Position numbers and translations under genes: made by a program
Shown: piece by piece, positions 25,209-33,151 of the stretch
Layout of the letters: each line of letters begins with the position of its first letter
Numbering within the stretch: position 1 is the stretch's first letter
The notes under the pieces: generated by a model
The model's input: the letters and a program-made list of their open reading frames with translations, nothing else
What the model was told of the DNA's origin: nothing
Databases searched by the model: none
Assembly: GCA_041390125.1 (NCBI GenBank)
Contig: JAWKQN010000011.1
Coordinates: 165,314-229,313, forward strand
Direction of reading: 5' to 3'
Source of the DNA: Gemmatimonadota bacterium
GTDB taxonomy: Bacteria > Gemmatimonadota > Gemmatimonadetes > Longimicrobiales > Gaopeijiaceae
DNA: 64,000 bases

Positions 25209-26657
25209 ATGGACGAGATCGACAGCGGCGGCCTGCGGCCGCGCCAGGACGAGATCCAGCCCGTGCTCGAACGGGTGATCGCGGAGGCCTCCGCCTACCT
25301 GGCGGGGTTGGACGATGCGCCGGCGCGTCGGGGTGATCCGGACGAAGTGCTCCGCCACTTCGACGAGCCTCTACCGGAGACCGGGACCGGGGCGCTGGCC
25401 GCGCTGGAGGACCTGATCCAGCACGGGGCGCCCGCGCTGCTCCACTCCGGCGGACCGCGCAACTACCACTTCGTGATGGGCGGCACCACCCCCGCCGCGC
25501 TCGGCGCGGATCTGCTGGCCGTGACCTACGACCAGGCTGCCTACGCGTGGCTGTCGTCGCCGCTGGCGACCGTGCTCGAGGAGCGCAGCCTGGAGTGGTT
25601 GAAACAGCTGTTCGGGCTGCCGGCGTCCTGGACCGGCGTCATGACCACGGGGGCCACCATGGCCAACTTCGTGGCCCTGGCGGCGGCGCGTCAGTGGTGG
25701 GGGGAGCGGACCGGGATCGATCCGGCGCTCCAAGGCCTCAGCGGCGCCCCACCGATCCCCGTGTTGACGAGCGGCTACGTGCACGCCAGCGCGGTCAAGG
25801 TCCTGGGTCTGCTTGGAATCGGGAGAGCTTCGCTCCAGACCTTCGAGCGCGATGCACGAGGGCGCGTGGATCTGGACGCACTGGAGGAGGCTTTCGTCTC
25901 CCTGCACGGCGCGCCAGCCGTGCTCGTCGCCAATGCCGGAGAGGTCAACGCGGGTGACTTCGATCCGATCGAGGCCTTCGCCGATCTGGCAGAGCGCTAC
26001 GGCGCCTGGCTGCATGTGGACGGAGCCTTCGGCCTGTTCGCGCGTCTCAGCCCCCGCACGCGCCATCTGGTCGAAGGGGTCGAGCGCGCCGACTCGGTGA
26101 TCACCGATGGACACAAGTGGTTGAATGTCCCCTACGACAGCGGGTATGCCTTCGTGCGGGACAGGGGCCTCCTCCAGCGCAGCTTCGCGTACTCGGCCGC
26201 GTACCTGCAACAGCCGGACGATCCCCGGCCCAACTTCGGCATCCTGGGGCCGGAGAGCTCACGGCGCGCGCGCGCGTTCGCGGTGTGGGCCACGCTGAAG
26301 GCCTACGGGAGGGAAGGGTACCGCACCATGGTGGAGCACCACCTCGACCTCGCCCAGCACCTCGCGCAACGCGTGGACGCGGCCCCCGACCTGGAGCGAC
26401 TCGCGGACGTGCCGCTCAACATCGTGTGCTTCCGGTTCAATCCGGGCGGCCTCGACGAAGCGGCCCTGAACGAGCTCAACCGGGCGTTGGGCGAGGCCGT
26501 CCTGACCGACGGGCGCTACTTCGCGGGAACGACCGTCTTCGAGGGTCGCGTGGCGCTCCGTCCCGCGCTCGTCAACTGGCGCACGACCGGTGAACACATG
26601 GACGGGTTCGTGGATACCGTGCGTGAGCTGGGCCGGCGGATCCGGGCAGCGCGCTGA
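25209..26657 (+). CDS. Pyridoxal-dependent decarboxylase (group II)
   Basis: A 482-residue cytoplasmic PLP enzyme. The ATG at 25209 gives the usual family length, although the Shine-Dalgarno is weak. Landmarks: SGGPRNYHFVMGGTTPAALGAD, TTGATMANFVALAAAR, a binding-pocket segment AWLHVDGAFGLFA, and the Schiff-base lysine in TDGHKWLNVPYD (K303). The family includes aromatic-L-amino-acid, tyrosine and glutamate decarboxylases and some sphingosine-phosphate-lyase-like enzymes. The substrate cannot be read from the sequence. The short Ala-rich linkers and the C-terminal FEGRVALRPALVNWRTT fit the aromatic amino acid decarboxylase branch best. Its stop is 17 bp from that of the convergent DUF389 gene. 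Confidence 0.85.
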   Translation: MDEIDSGGLRPRQDEIQPVLERVIAEASAYLAGLDDAPARRGDPDEVLRHFDEPLPETGTGALAALEDLIQHGAPALLHSGGPRNYHFVMGGTTPAALGADLLAVTYDQAAYAWLSSPLATVLEERSLEWLKQLFGLPASWTGVMTTGATMANFVALAAARQWWGERTGIDPALQGLSGAPPIPVLTSGYVHASAVKVLGLLGIGRASLQTFERDARGRVDLDALEEAFVSLHGAPAVLVANAGEVNAGDFDPIEAFADLAERYGAWLHVDGAFGLFARLSPRTRHLVEGVERADSVITDGHKWLNVPYDSGYAFVRDRGLLQRSFAYSAAYLQQPDDPRPNFGILGPESSRRARAFAVWATLKAYGREGYRTMVEHHLDLAQHLAQRVDAAPDLERLADVPLNIVCFRFNPGGLDEAALNELNRALGEAVLTDGRYFAGTTVFEGRVALRPALVNWRTTGEHMDGFVDTVRELGRRIRAAR

Positions 26658-26674
26658 CCCGCCGGCGTTGCAGG

Positions 26675-28201
26675 TCAGTTCTCGACGACCCGCACCGTGT
26701 CGAGGGCCAGGCGGACCTTCAGCCAGCTCGCCAGACGCTCGGTATCCTGGGCCCGTTGGGCGGCCCGCGCGTTCCCGTTCCAACGCACCATGAACGTCGG
26801 AATCGTGTCCTGCATCCGCGGGGGGGCGAGCGGGACGACAGTGGAATCCGCGCGCGCGCTGTCTGGGAGGAGGGGATCCGGGTCGGCCTCCGGTGGCGAC
26901 TCCCGCATCTCGATGACGCGGCCGAAGGCGATGCGCTCGATCGCAGGATATTGCGTCGCGATCTCCCGGGTGATCTGCGCCAGGGGGATGGTGTCGCGCT
27001 CGAACAGCAGCAGCCGGCCTTCGAGCTCGCGGATGCGCTGGTCGCGTTCGGCCAGCGCGAGCGCGTTGCGTTCGTAGAGGTCCTGCACGATCCCCACCCG
27101 GAGCTCGCTGGAGAGCCGGCCCAACTCGCCGCGGATGTCCTGTGGCTGGTGGAGCCGGAGCGACGTGTTGCCCAGCCCCGCCTGCGCCATGCGCGTCTGG
27201 AGCTGCTCCTCCAGGAACCGCGGGACGGTGTCGCCCGCGAGGAACACCTCGATGCGGGACAACGAGTCGGCGTACTCCATGCGCTGATTGATGACGTCGA
27301 CGCCGGGGAGGTTCAGGATGTTCTGCGTCACGAACTCCGCCGCGCGAGCGCGCCACAGGCTCTCCCGCACCACGCCGTAGAGCACCCAGGCAGACGGCAG
27401 GAGCACCACGGCGACGAACACCGCGATCCGGATGCGGACGCGTCGGCGGGCCTGTGCATCGATGAACTTCACGAACGGGAAGTGCAGGAACCGCACGATC
27501 ATCACCGTCGAGATGGCGATGAAGATCGAGTTCAGGGCGAAGAGGTAGATCGCGCCGAAGAAGAAGGGCCAGTTGCCGTTGGCCAGACCGTATCCCGCCG
27601 TACAGAGCGGCGGCATCAGCGCCGTGGCGATAGCCACGCCGGGAATGACGTTGCCACGGTCGCGGCGGGACACACCGATGATGCCGGCGATGCCGCCGAA
27701 CACCGCGATGAGTGCGTCGAGCAGCGTCGGACGGGTCCGCGCGAGCAGCTCGGACTGCACGTCTCCCAACGGCGTGATCAGGAAGTAGAGCGTGGACGTG
27801 AAGAGCGCCACCGCCACCATGACCGCGAAGTTGCGGACGGCCCGGCGCAGGACATCGATGTCGTTCATGCCCACGGACAGCCCGATCGCGAGGATCGGGC
27901 CCATCAGCGGGGAGATGAGCATGGCGCCGATGATGACGGCGGCCGAATTGGTGTTGAGGCCGATGCTCGCGATGAAGATCGAGCAGACCAGCACCCACAC
28001 GTTCGGCCCGCGGAAGACCATGTCCTTATGGATGGTCTCGATGGTGCCGTCGATGTTGGCGTCGTCGCGGATGTCGAGGGTGCGGTTGAGGAACCGCCGT
28101 ACTCCCCGGACGAACACCCGGAAGCTGCGCTGCACCATCTCCGGCTCGGAGATGCCTCCGGCCGGCTCCTGCTCGGGCGGAGAGCCCGTCGCGCTGGTCA
28201 T
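26675..28201 (-). CDS. DUF389 family inner-membrane protein
   Basis: A 508-residue protein. The ATG at 28201 follows GGAGG with ideal spacing. The DUF389 core is visible as a set of hydrophobic helices between residues of about 60 and 300, with the family landmarks GLNTNSAAVIIGAMLISPLM, NVIPGVAIATALMPPLCTAG and FFFGAIYLFALNSIFI. The C-terminal 200 residues are soluble, with a charged helical stretch (DLYERNALALAERDQRIREL) and a final small alpha/beta segment, much longer than the minimal family. The function of DUF389 proteins is not established. It is divergent from the paa operon with a 245-bp intergenic region. Confidence 0.88.
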   Translation of the reverse strand: MTSATGSPPEQEPAGGISEPEMVQRSFRVFVRGVRRFLNRTLDIRDDANIDGTIETIHKDMVFRGPNVWVLVCSIFIASIGLNTNSAAVIIGAMLISPLMGPILAIGLSVGMNDIDVLRRAVRNFAVMVAVALFTSTLYFLITPLGDVQSELLARTRPTLLDALIAVFGGIAGIIGVSRRDRGNVIPGVAIATALMPPLCTAGYGLANGNWPFFFGAIYLFALNSIFIAISTVMIVRFLHFPFVKFIDAQARRRVRIRIAVFVAVVLLPSAWVLYGVVRESLWRARAAEFVTQNILNLPGVDVINQRMEYADSLSRIEVFLAGDTVPRFLEEQLQTRMAQAGLGNTSLRLHQPQDIRGELGRLSSELRVGIVQDLYERNALALAERDQRIRELEGRLLLFERDTIPLAQITREIATQYPAIERIAFGRVIEMRESPPEADPDPLLPDSARADSTVVPLAPPRMQDTIPTFMVRWNGNARAAQRAQDTERLASWLKVRLALDTVRVVEN

Positions 28202-28368
28202 GACACCTCCGTCGGGCGGACGCGGGGGACCGATGGCCACGTCCAACGGCCCGAACGAAGTACCCCCGACACGGATGTCGCAAGTCCTGGGCGGGCGCCG
28301 ACCCGCGCCGGACCGCGGGCCGCGGCCTGGCCGGGCTTCGGTTCCGGGCCCCGCTGCGGGCCGCGACG

Positions 28369-28398
28369 TTGCCCGTTCCCACCCTTCCGGCCTATCTT
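28369..28398 (+). promoter_or_regulatory. Sigma70-like promoter of the paa operon
   Basis: TTGCCC (28369-28374) and TATCTT (28393-28398) are separated by 18 bp, each matching four of six consensus positions. The predicted start, near 28405, falls at the edge of the PaaR-like palindrome, and the paaA Shine-Dalgarno (GGGAGGGG, 28433-28440) follows 30 bases later. Confidence 0.5.
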
Positions 28399-28407
28399 CC
28401 CAGACTT

Positions 28408-28426
28408 GGAACGATCGTTCGAACGA
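28408..28426. promoter_or_regulatory. PaaR-like operator upstream of paaA
   Basis: GGAACGATCGTTCG at 28408-28421 matches 9 of the 10 fixed positions of the TetR-family PaaR consensus that I recall from Thermus (CNAACGNNCGTTNG); only the first C differs. Overlapping it is the perfect 12-bp palindrome TCGTTCGAACGA (28415-28426). The site lies just downstream of the promoter -10, the position expected for repression relieved by phenylacetyl-CoA. No paaR gene is in the window. Confidence 0.6.
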
Positions 28427-28446
28427 ATCGCTGGGAGGGGCCCCGC

Positions 28447-29421
28447 ATGGCGAAGCAGCTCACGCCCGAGGAGGCGCGCGCCGAGGAGGAGATGAAGGCC
28501 AAGGTGGCCGACGGGTTCGTGGTCGAGTCGTTGGCCGACATGACCCCCGGCTACCGGAAGGCCCTCATCGTCCAGTTGACCGTGCAGGCGGATACGGAGC
28601 TGATGAGCGCCCCCTCCTACTGGATGGCGGCGCGCTACGCGCCCTCCGCCAACACCCAGGTGAGCGCCCACGCCATCATCCAGGACGAGCTGGCCCACGC
28701 GAACATCGCGTACCGGCTGCTGGAGGACCTGGGCGTCTCCAAGGAGCACCTGGTCTACGGGCGTGAGCCCCACGAGTTCAAGCACCCGTACGGGTTCGAC
28801 CAGCCGCTCGACAACTGGGGCGAGCTGGTGGTCGCGAACGGCTTCTTCGATCGCGCCGGGATCACGCTGCTGTCCGACGTCCACCGCAACACGTCCTACG
28901 GCCCGCTCAAGCGGGCCCTGGTCAAGGTGGACATGGAGGAGACCTTCCACCTGCGGCACGGGGAGGTCTGGATGCGCCGCCTCGCCAAGGCCGGAGGCGA
29001 AGCGCGCGAGGTGCTCCAACGGGCGGTGGACTGGATGTTCCCCATGACGCTGGAGTGGTTCGGGCTCCCCGACGACATGAAGCGTCACTCCGGGCAGCTC
29101 GACTACAAGCTCAAGGGCCTCTCCAACGATCAGCTGCGCCAGGTGTGGATGTCGGCCACGGTGCCGCTGGCGGAATCGCTGGGGCTGAAGGTGCCCGCCC
29201 ACTACGACGAAGCCAGCGAGAGCTACGTCATCGACTTCCCCTTCCCGTGCCAGTACGACGCCCAGGCCAAGGTCTGGGACTTCGACGGCGGGCAGATCTC
29301 CTGGGACACGGTCTTCGAGCGGTGGAAGCAGCGTGGCCCCATGAACGAGATCTACGTGGATTCCGTCCGGCGCTCGCGCACGCAGGTGGGCAAGTGGCTG
29401 AACGGCACCCGCGCGGCGTAG
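28447..29421 (+). CDS. paaA: 1,2-phenylacetyl-CoA epoxidase, catalytic subunit PaaA
   Basis: A 324-residue protein slightly longer than E. coli PaaA (about 309). The start has GGGAGGGG 6 bases upstream. The ferritin-like diiron ligand set is visible: E51 (DTELMSAPSYW), D80-E81-x-x-H84 (IIQDELAHAN) and E165-x-x-H168 (METFHLRHG region, MEETFHLRHGE). Also conserved are KVDMEE, YKLKGLSN and DFPFPCQYDA. PaaA epoxidises the ring of phenylacetyl-CoA using O2 in the PaaABC(D)E monooxygenase complex in the cytoplasm. It is the first gene of a tight operon with paaD, paaB, paaC and a zinc ribbon. The reductase paaE and the downstream beta-oxidation genes are not in the window. Confidence 0.93.
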   Translation: MAKQLTPEEARAEEEMKAKVADGFVVESLADMTPGYRKALIVQLTVQADTELMSAPSYWMAARYAPSANTQVSAHAIIQDELAHANIAYRLLEDLGVSKEHLVYGREPHEFKHPYGFDQPLDNWGELVVANGFFDRAGITLLSDVHRNTSYGPLKRALVKVDMEETFHLRHGEVWMRRLAKAGGEAREVLQRAVDWMFPMTLEWFGLPDDMKRHSGQLDYKLKGLSNDQLRQVWMSATVPLAESLGLKVPAHYDEASESYVIDFPFPCQYDAQAKVWDFDGGQISWDTVFERWKQRGPMNEIYVDSVRRSRTQVGKWLNGTRAA

Positions 29422-29470
29422 GGCGGATCGCCATGCGACCCGCGTTCCCCGCAGGGCGCCTGGAGGCCCG

Positions 29471-29893
29471 GTGACGGTCGAGCTTCCCGTCCTGCGCGTC
29501 CCCACGTCGGCGATCCCCGCGCACGTCCAGTCCCATGCGTCCGGCGGACGCGACCGGTGGACGGACCCGCTCCCGGAGCGGCCTGCGGACCCGGAGGCGG
29601 AGGTGTGGCGGGTGCTCACCGAGGTGCTGGATCCGGAGATCCCCATCAGCCTCGTGGATCTGGGATTGATCTACGGGGCGGAGTATCGGGACGGAGCGGT
29701 GCGCATCCGGCTCACCTACACCGCCACCGGATGCCCCTGCATGGAGTTCATCCGCGAGGACATCACGGACCGGCTCACGCGCGAGCCCTGGATCCGGACC
29801 GTGGAGCTGGACGAGGTCTGGGATCCGCCGTGGACCCGTGAACGCATCACCGAACGAGGCCGGCGTCAGCTCCGGTCGCTGGGAGTGGGGTGA
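29471..29893 (+). CDS. paaD: PaaD-type DUF59 domain protein lacking the C-terminal zinc ribbon
   Basis: A 140-residue protein with a GTG start and TGGAGG four bases upstream. Residues of about 42-130 form the MIP18/DUF59 domain: EVLDPEIPISLVDLGLIYG, the cysteine motif TATGCPCME, and VWDPPWTRERIT. PaaD is needed for maturation or activity of the phenylacetyl-CoA epoxidase, probably by assisting metal-centre assembly. Classical PaaD proteins end in a CPxC...CxxC zinc ribbon. Here the protein stops before it, and the ribbon is encoded separately at 30912-31124, the last gene of the operon. The 40-residue N-terminal extension (SHASGGRDRWTDP) is of unknown role. Its stop lies two bases before the paaB start. 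Confidence 0.87.
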   Translation: MTVELPVLRVPTSAIPAHVQSHASGGRDRWTDPLPERPADPEAEVWRVLTEVLDPEIPISLVDLGLIYGAEYRDGAVRIRLTYTATGCPCMEFIREDITDRLTREPWIRTVELDEVWDPPWTRERITERGRRQLRSLGVG

Positions 29894-29894
29894 C

Positions 29895-30113
29895 ATGTTG
29901 GAGACGGTCTATGACGTCTTCGCCCGCAAGACGCGCGGCGAGCCTCTGCGTCACATCGGCTACGTGGATGCGTTCGACGACGAGCTCGCGCGGGTCTACG
30001 CCTGGAAGACGTACGACGAGGAGAGCTGGTTCGAAATGTGTATCGTGCGCCGCTCGGCGATCCTGCCGGTGAATCGTCCCGAAGCCGCGTTGGGCACGGG
30101 AGGTGGGGCATGA
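29895..30113 (+). CDS. paaB: Phenylacetyl-CoA epoxidase subunit PaaB (short)
   Basis: A 72-residue protein, shorter than typical PaaB (about 95). GGAGTGGGG upstream lies at the end of the preceding gene. Conserved features are YDVFARKTRGEPLRHIGYVDA near the N-terminus and YAWKTYDEESWFEMCIVRR in the second half. PaaB is a small structural subunit that bridges PaaAC heterodimers in the epoxidase complex. It starts two bases after the paaD stop, and its stop overlaps the paaC start as ATGA, so translation is coupled. Confidence 0.9.
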   Translation: MLETVYDVFARKTRGEPLRHIGYVDAFDDELARVYAWKTYDEESWFEMCIVRRSAILPVNRPEAALGTGGGA

Positions 30114-30907
30114 GCGACCGCGCAGAGGTGGCCCGCACCCTGGGCGTCTCCGAAGCGGCCGTCCCGGCCCTGGAGCGCCTCATCCTCACCCTGGCGGATT
30201 CCAAGCGCCTCATGGGGATCCGCTACTCGGACTGGCTCCTCGGCTCGCCGTCCATCGAGACCGGCATCGCCTGCTCCTCCATGGCGCAGGACGAATGGGG
30301 CCACGCCCGCCTGCTCTACGCCATGCTCAAGGAGCTGGGCCACGACCCCGTCACCGTCGAGCACGACCGCGCCGACGAGGCCTACGCCTCCGTGGACGGG
30401 CTGGATCTGCAACCGGAGAGCTGGGCCGGTCTGGTCGCCGCCTCCGCGCTGGTGGACGGTGCCATCCGTGTCCGGCTCGCGGACTTCGGCGAGGGCGCCT
30501 TCGAGCTGGCGCGGGGCCGCGTCCCCAAGATGCTGGCGGAGGAGGAGCTGCACCGCGACTTCGCCCAGGCCTGGTTCCGCCGGCTGGCGGAATCGACAGA
30601 GGCGGCTCCGGAGCTGAAGGCCGCCTGCGGGGCGCTCCTGCCCCGGACGCTGGCCTGGTTGGCCTCCGACGATGCCCACACGGCCGCGCTGATCGACGCC
30701 GGTCTGGTGGCGGGCACCGAGACCCGCGCGGCACGGTACGCGGCGGAAGTCGGGCCGCTCCTGGAGCGGGTGGGCATCGACCTGACATCGGTGGCGCCCG
30801 CCACGGACGGCTGGGACGAGGCGCGCGGTCGAGGCCCCGGTGGTCCGACGGACGACGCGCTGGAGCGTGCCCGCGGGGACCGCAACCGCGCGCTGTTCGT
30901 CGAGTAG
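30110..30907 (+). CDS. paaC: Phenylacetyl-CoA epoxidase structural subunit PaaC
   Basis: A 265-residue protein with GGGAGGTGGGG before its ATG and an ATGA overlap with paaB. It is a ferritin-like four-helix protein pairing with PaaA. Landmarks: DSKRLMGIRYSDWLLG, IETGIACSSMAQDEWGHARL, and EEELHRDFAQAWFRRL. PaaC in the classical complex has no metal. Here D61-E62-x-x-H65 and the later E-x-x-H are kept while the first-helix Glu position is Lys (K32), so the site looks vestigial rather than functional. The last 40 residues are Gly/Arg/Asp-rich and poorly conserved. Confidence 0.9.
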   Translation: MSDRAEVARTLGVSEAAVPALERLILTLADSKRLMGIRYSDWLLGSPSIETGIACSSMAQDEWGHARLLYAMLKELGHDPVTVEHDRADEAYASVDGLDLQPESWAGLVAASALVDGAIRVRLADFGEGAFELARGRVPKMLAEEELHRDFAQAWFRRLAESTEAAPELKAACGALLPRTLAWLASDDAHTAALIDAGLVAGTETRAARYAAEVGPLLERVGIDLTSVAPATDGWDEARGRGPGGPTDDALERARGDRNRALFVE

Positions 30908-30911
30908 CGGC

Positions 30912-31124
30912 GTGATCGAGCAGGTCACGCCCCCGGGGCTCCCCGAGTCGCCCCCCTGCCCCTTCTGCGAGGGCACGGAGACGGAGCTCTTCTCGGCGTT
31001 CGGCTCCCAGCTGTCGGTCTCCACCTACTGGTGCCGGAGTTGTCGCTCCCCGTTCGAGGTCATGAAATGGACCGAGCCGGGGAGCGGATACTCCAGGGCC
31101 GGACGCGAGCGGGATCGCTGCTGA
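30912..31124 (+). CDS. Detached PaaD zinc-ribbon protein
   Basis: A 70-residue protein starting at a GTG four bases after the paaC stop; the Shine-Dalgarno is weak and coupling to paaC is likely. It carries CPFC (C16, C19), then ELFSAFGSQL, then WCRSC (C41, C44) and SPFEVMKW. This is the layout of the C-terminal zinc ribbon of classical PaaD (CPRC, SEFGST, RCxxC, PFDYFK). Together with the DUF59 protein at 29471-29893 it therefore supplies a PaaD split in two. A hairpin terminator follows nine bases after the stop, so it is the last gene of the operon. Confidence 0.85.
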   Translation: MIEQVTPPGLPESPPCPFCEGTETELFSAFGSQLSVSTYWCRSCRSPFEVMKWTEPGSGYSRAGRERDRC

Positions 31125-31133
31125 CCCGCCACA

Positions 31134-31152
31134 CCGGGCCGTCGCGGCCCGG
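31134..31152 (+). terminator. Terminator hairpin of the paa operon
   Basis: CCGGGCCG (31134-31141) pairs perfectly with CGGCCCGG (31145-31152) around a TCG loop, nine bases after the zinc-ribbon stop. No T-tract follows. Confidence 0.6.
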
Positions 31153-31318
31153 CTGCCGACGGGGCACGGAAGCGCATCTGCGCCCTGTGGCCACCGCTTG
31201 CGAGCGGCTTCCGCACAGGAACTCCTGGCGTCCTGGGCGGTCTTAGTCGGAGGTCCGGCCGAGTCGCACCACGCCGATCCTCCGTGCCACCCGAGACAGG
31301 AAGGCAAGGTCCGCCGCC

Positions 31319-32014
31319 ATGCTCCGATCCGCTCTGCGTCCACTCGTGGTGCTTTCTGCCGGCGTGCTCGCCGGGTGTGGGGCCGCGAACGTGGAGCTGC
31401 CGCCCCCGCGCCCGTTGATCGTGCATTCAGGGGCGCGCCTGCAGCCCGAGCCCGAGCGGATGGCGGAGATCGACACGTGGGTGCGGGCCCAGAACCTCAA
31501 CATCGAGCAGGACCCCTCGTTCTGGGTGATCAGCACGACGGCGCTCCAGCCCGTCCTGCCCTGGGCCCACCTGGAGGTGCTGTCGGATGACTCCGTCCGC
31601 ATCGCGTACGAGGGCGGCGTGCCCGACATCGGGCTTCCCTATCAGCTCTACGCCCATTTCCACCTGATGGAGCGGCGGGGTGAGCTGGAGGAGTGGCTGC
31701 CGGAGGCGGCCGACGAGACGGGCTACCCGCTGGAGCGCGCCATCGTCAAACGCGTGGCCGACGCCTGGCTGTACGGACGCTCCGTGTTCGAGACCACGCC
31801 GTACGCGGCCTTGGACGAGCTGATCTACGCCAGTGAGAACGGCTACCTGGACGCGTTCCTCTTCACGGACCGACCCGATGAGTTCCCCGAGGCGCGCAAC
31901 GCCTGGATCGCCGAGCATCCGAACGGGCTCGAGGAGTATCGGACGTGGTTCGAGGACACGTTCGATCGCCCACCGCCGGGCCTGCGGGGCGAGGAGACGG
32001 GCGGCGCCGGCTGA
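31319..32014 (+). CDS. Lipoprotein of unknown function, 231 aa
   Basis: The ATG at 31319 opens a lipoprotein signal (VVLSAGVLAGC), with an AGGAAGGCAAGG purine run upstream. No family was recognised. The mature protein is acidic and aromatic-rich, with a helical C-terminal half containing DAWLYGRSVFETTPYAALDE and PEARNAWIAEHPNGLEEYRTWF. It is probably anchored to the outer membrane. It follows the paa terminator by 167 bp and is convergent with a 98-residue gene seven bases away. Confidence 0.65.
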   Translation: MLRSALRPLVVLSAGVLAGCGAANVELPPPRPLIVHSGARLQPEPERMAEIDTWVRAQNLNIEQDPSFWVISTTALQPVLPWAHLEVLSDDSVRIAYEGGVPDIGLPYQLYAHFHLMERRGELEEWLPEAADETGYPLERAIVKRVADAWLYGRSVFETTPYAALDELIYASENGYLDAFLFTDRPDEFPEARNAWIAEHPNGLEEYRTWFEDTFDRPPPGLRGEETGGAG

Positions 32015-32021
32015 GGAGCCC

Positions 32022-32318
32022 TCAGGGGCCTTCGACCTGCCATTTGAGCCAGATGGGCTCTCCGGCTCCGTCGAGGTCCTTCACGTGCACGTCCACCCGT
32101 CCGGAGGCCTTCACCCGGGCGTCCGACGGTTTGCCCCACATCACCGGGAAGCCCTCCACGCGCACGCGGCGGGACGCGCTCCCGTCGGGGCTCTTCGCCG
32201 TCAGGGTGGCGCCCTTGAGGGCCCGCAGCGCGGGCGCCTCCCCGTCGGTGAGGCGCAGGCGCAGGATGGAACCGCCGTGGGGAGCGGCCAACGCGTCGAT
32301 CACCCGGAAACGGGCCAT
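32022..32318 (-). CDS. Small beta-rich protein of unknown function, 98 aa
   Basis: The ATG at 32318 has GAGG eight bases upstream, and the protein begins MARFRVIDALAAPHGG. It is predicted beta-rich, ending VDVHVKDLDGAGEPIWLKW. It has no signal peptide, membrane segment or cysteine. The pattern of a short Val/Arg/Leu-strand domain resembles small OB- or SH3-like barrels, but no family can be named. The next gene on the plus strand (CPBP protease) starts 131 bp away. Confidence 0.6.
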   Translation of the reverse strand: MARFRVIDALAAPHGGSILRLRLTDGEAPALRALKGATLTAKSPDGSASRRVRVEGFPVMWGKPSDARVKASGRVDVHVKDLDGAGEPIWLKWQVEGP

Positions 32319-32449
32319 TCCATGAACCTCGCGAGCGGTGGGGTGGGACCGGAGCGCCCCAAGTCTGGAGCCCGGGACCGGGAGCGTCAACGCGTCGCGC
32401 GGACGCCGCCCTCCGCGCGGACCGGCCTCCTGCCGCCGCGGTCCGGCTG

Positions 32450-33151
32450 ATGGTCTTCCTGGAGGGAGCCCTCCTCCTCCTCCTGCTCCTGGTGGTCCCC
32501 TGGTCGGCCCAGGCCCAGCTGAAGCTCATGGACCCCGCCGACCTGCGTCGCATCCCGGCCTACCTGGAGTCCATGGTGGCCATCGGTGTGCTGGGCGCCC
32601 TGGGGCTCTGGCTCGGCACCTGGCGGTGGGGGCTGGCCGGCCTGGGCCTGGCCGCTCCGGCCTCGTGGAGCGTCGTGCTGCTCCAGGCCGCCCTGCTGGC
32701 GGGGACGTCCGTGGCGATCACCGAGGGACTGGATCGGTGGCGGGCCCGCCGCGGGGAGTCCGAGAGCGCCTGGGTGCTGGCGCTCCTGCCCGTCACCCTG
32801 CGGGAGAAGTGGGTCTTCGCCGGCCTTTCGGTGATGGCGGGGGTAGGAGAGGAGATCGCGTACCGCGGCTTCGCCTTCCAGCTGCTGGCGCTCTGGACGG
32901 GCAGCCCCCTGATCGCGGGGGTCGTGACCGCGATGGCGTTCGGGTGGGTGCACGCGTACCAGGGCACGTTCGGGCGCATCCGGGCCGGCCTTTTGGGGGT
33001 GGTGCTCACCCTTCCGGTGTGGCTGGGCTGGGGGCTGTGGCCGTCCATCCTGGCACACACGATGATCGACTGGATCGGCGGGCTGCTCCTCGGAGAGCGA
33101 TGGACGCGCCGCGCCGCCGAACGAACGGGAGTCGAATGGAGATCGACGTAG
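32450..33151 (+). CDS. CPBP family intramembrane metalloprotease
   Basis: A 233-residue multi-pass membrane protein. The CPBP (Abi/Rce1-like) motifs are all present: E133-E134-x-x-x-R138 (GEEIAYRGF), FGWVHAYQG (H167) and SILAHTMIDW (H202). These glutamate/histidine residues form the intramembrane active site in the Rce1-type family. The N-terminal hydrophobic stretch (LLLLLLLVVPWS) is a membrane helix. The ATG at 32450 lacks a clear Shine-Dalgarno. Its substrate is unknown; bacterial members act in prenyl-protein-like processing, bacteriocin immunity or membrane stress. It overlaps the next gene by 16 bp, so the two are probably translated together. Confidence 0.87.
   Translation: MVFLEGALLLLLLLVVPWSAQAQLKLMDPADLRRIPAYLESMVAIGVLGALGLWLGTWRWGLAGLGLAAPASWSVVLLQAALLAGTSVAITEGLDRWRARRGESESAWVLALLPVTLREKWVFAGLSVMAGVGEEIAYRGFAFQLLALWTGSPLIAGVVTAMAFGWVHAYQGTFGRIRAGLLGVVLTLPVWLGWGLWPSILAHTMIDWIGGLLLGERWTRRAAERTGVEWRST

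Noticed and set aside
29471..29893. Calling the paa DUF59 protein a free SufT-like factor
   Set aside because: Its position inside a tightly packed paa operon with the matching zinc ribbon at the end fits a split PaaD better.
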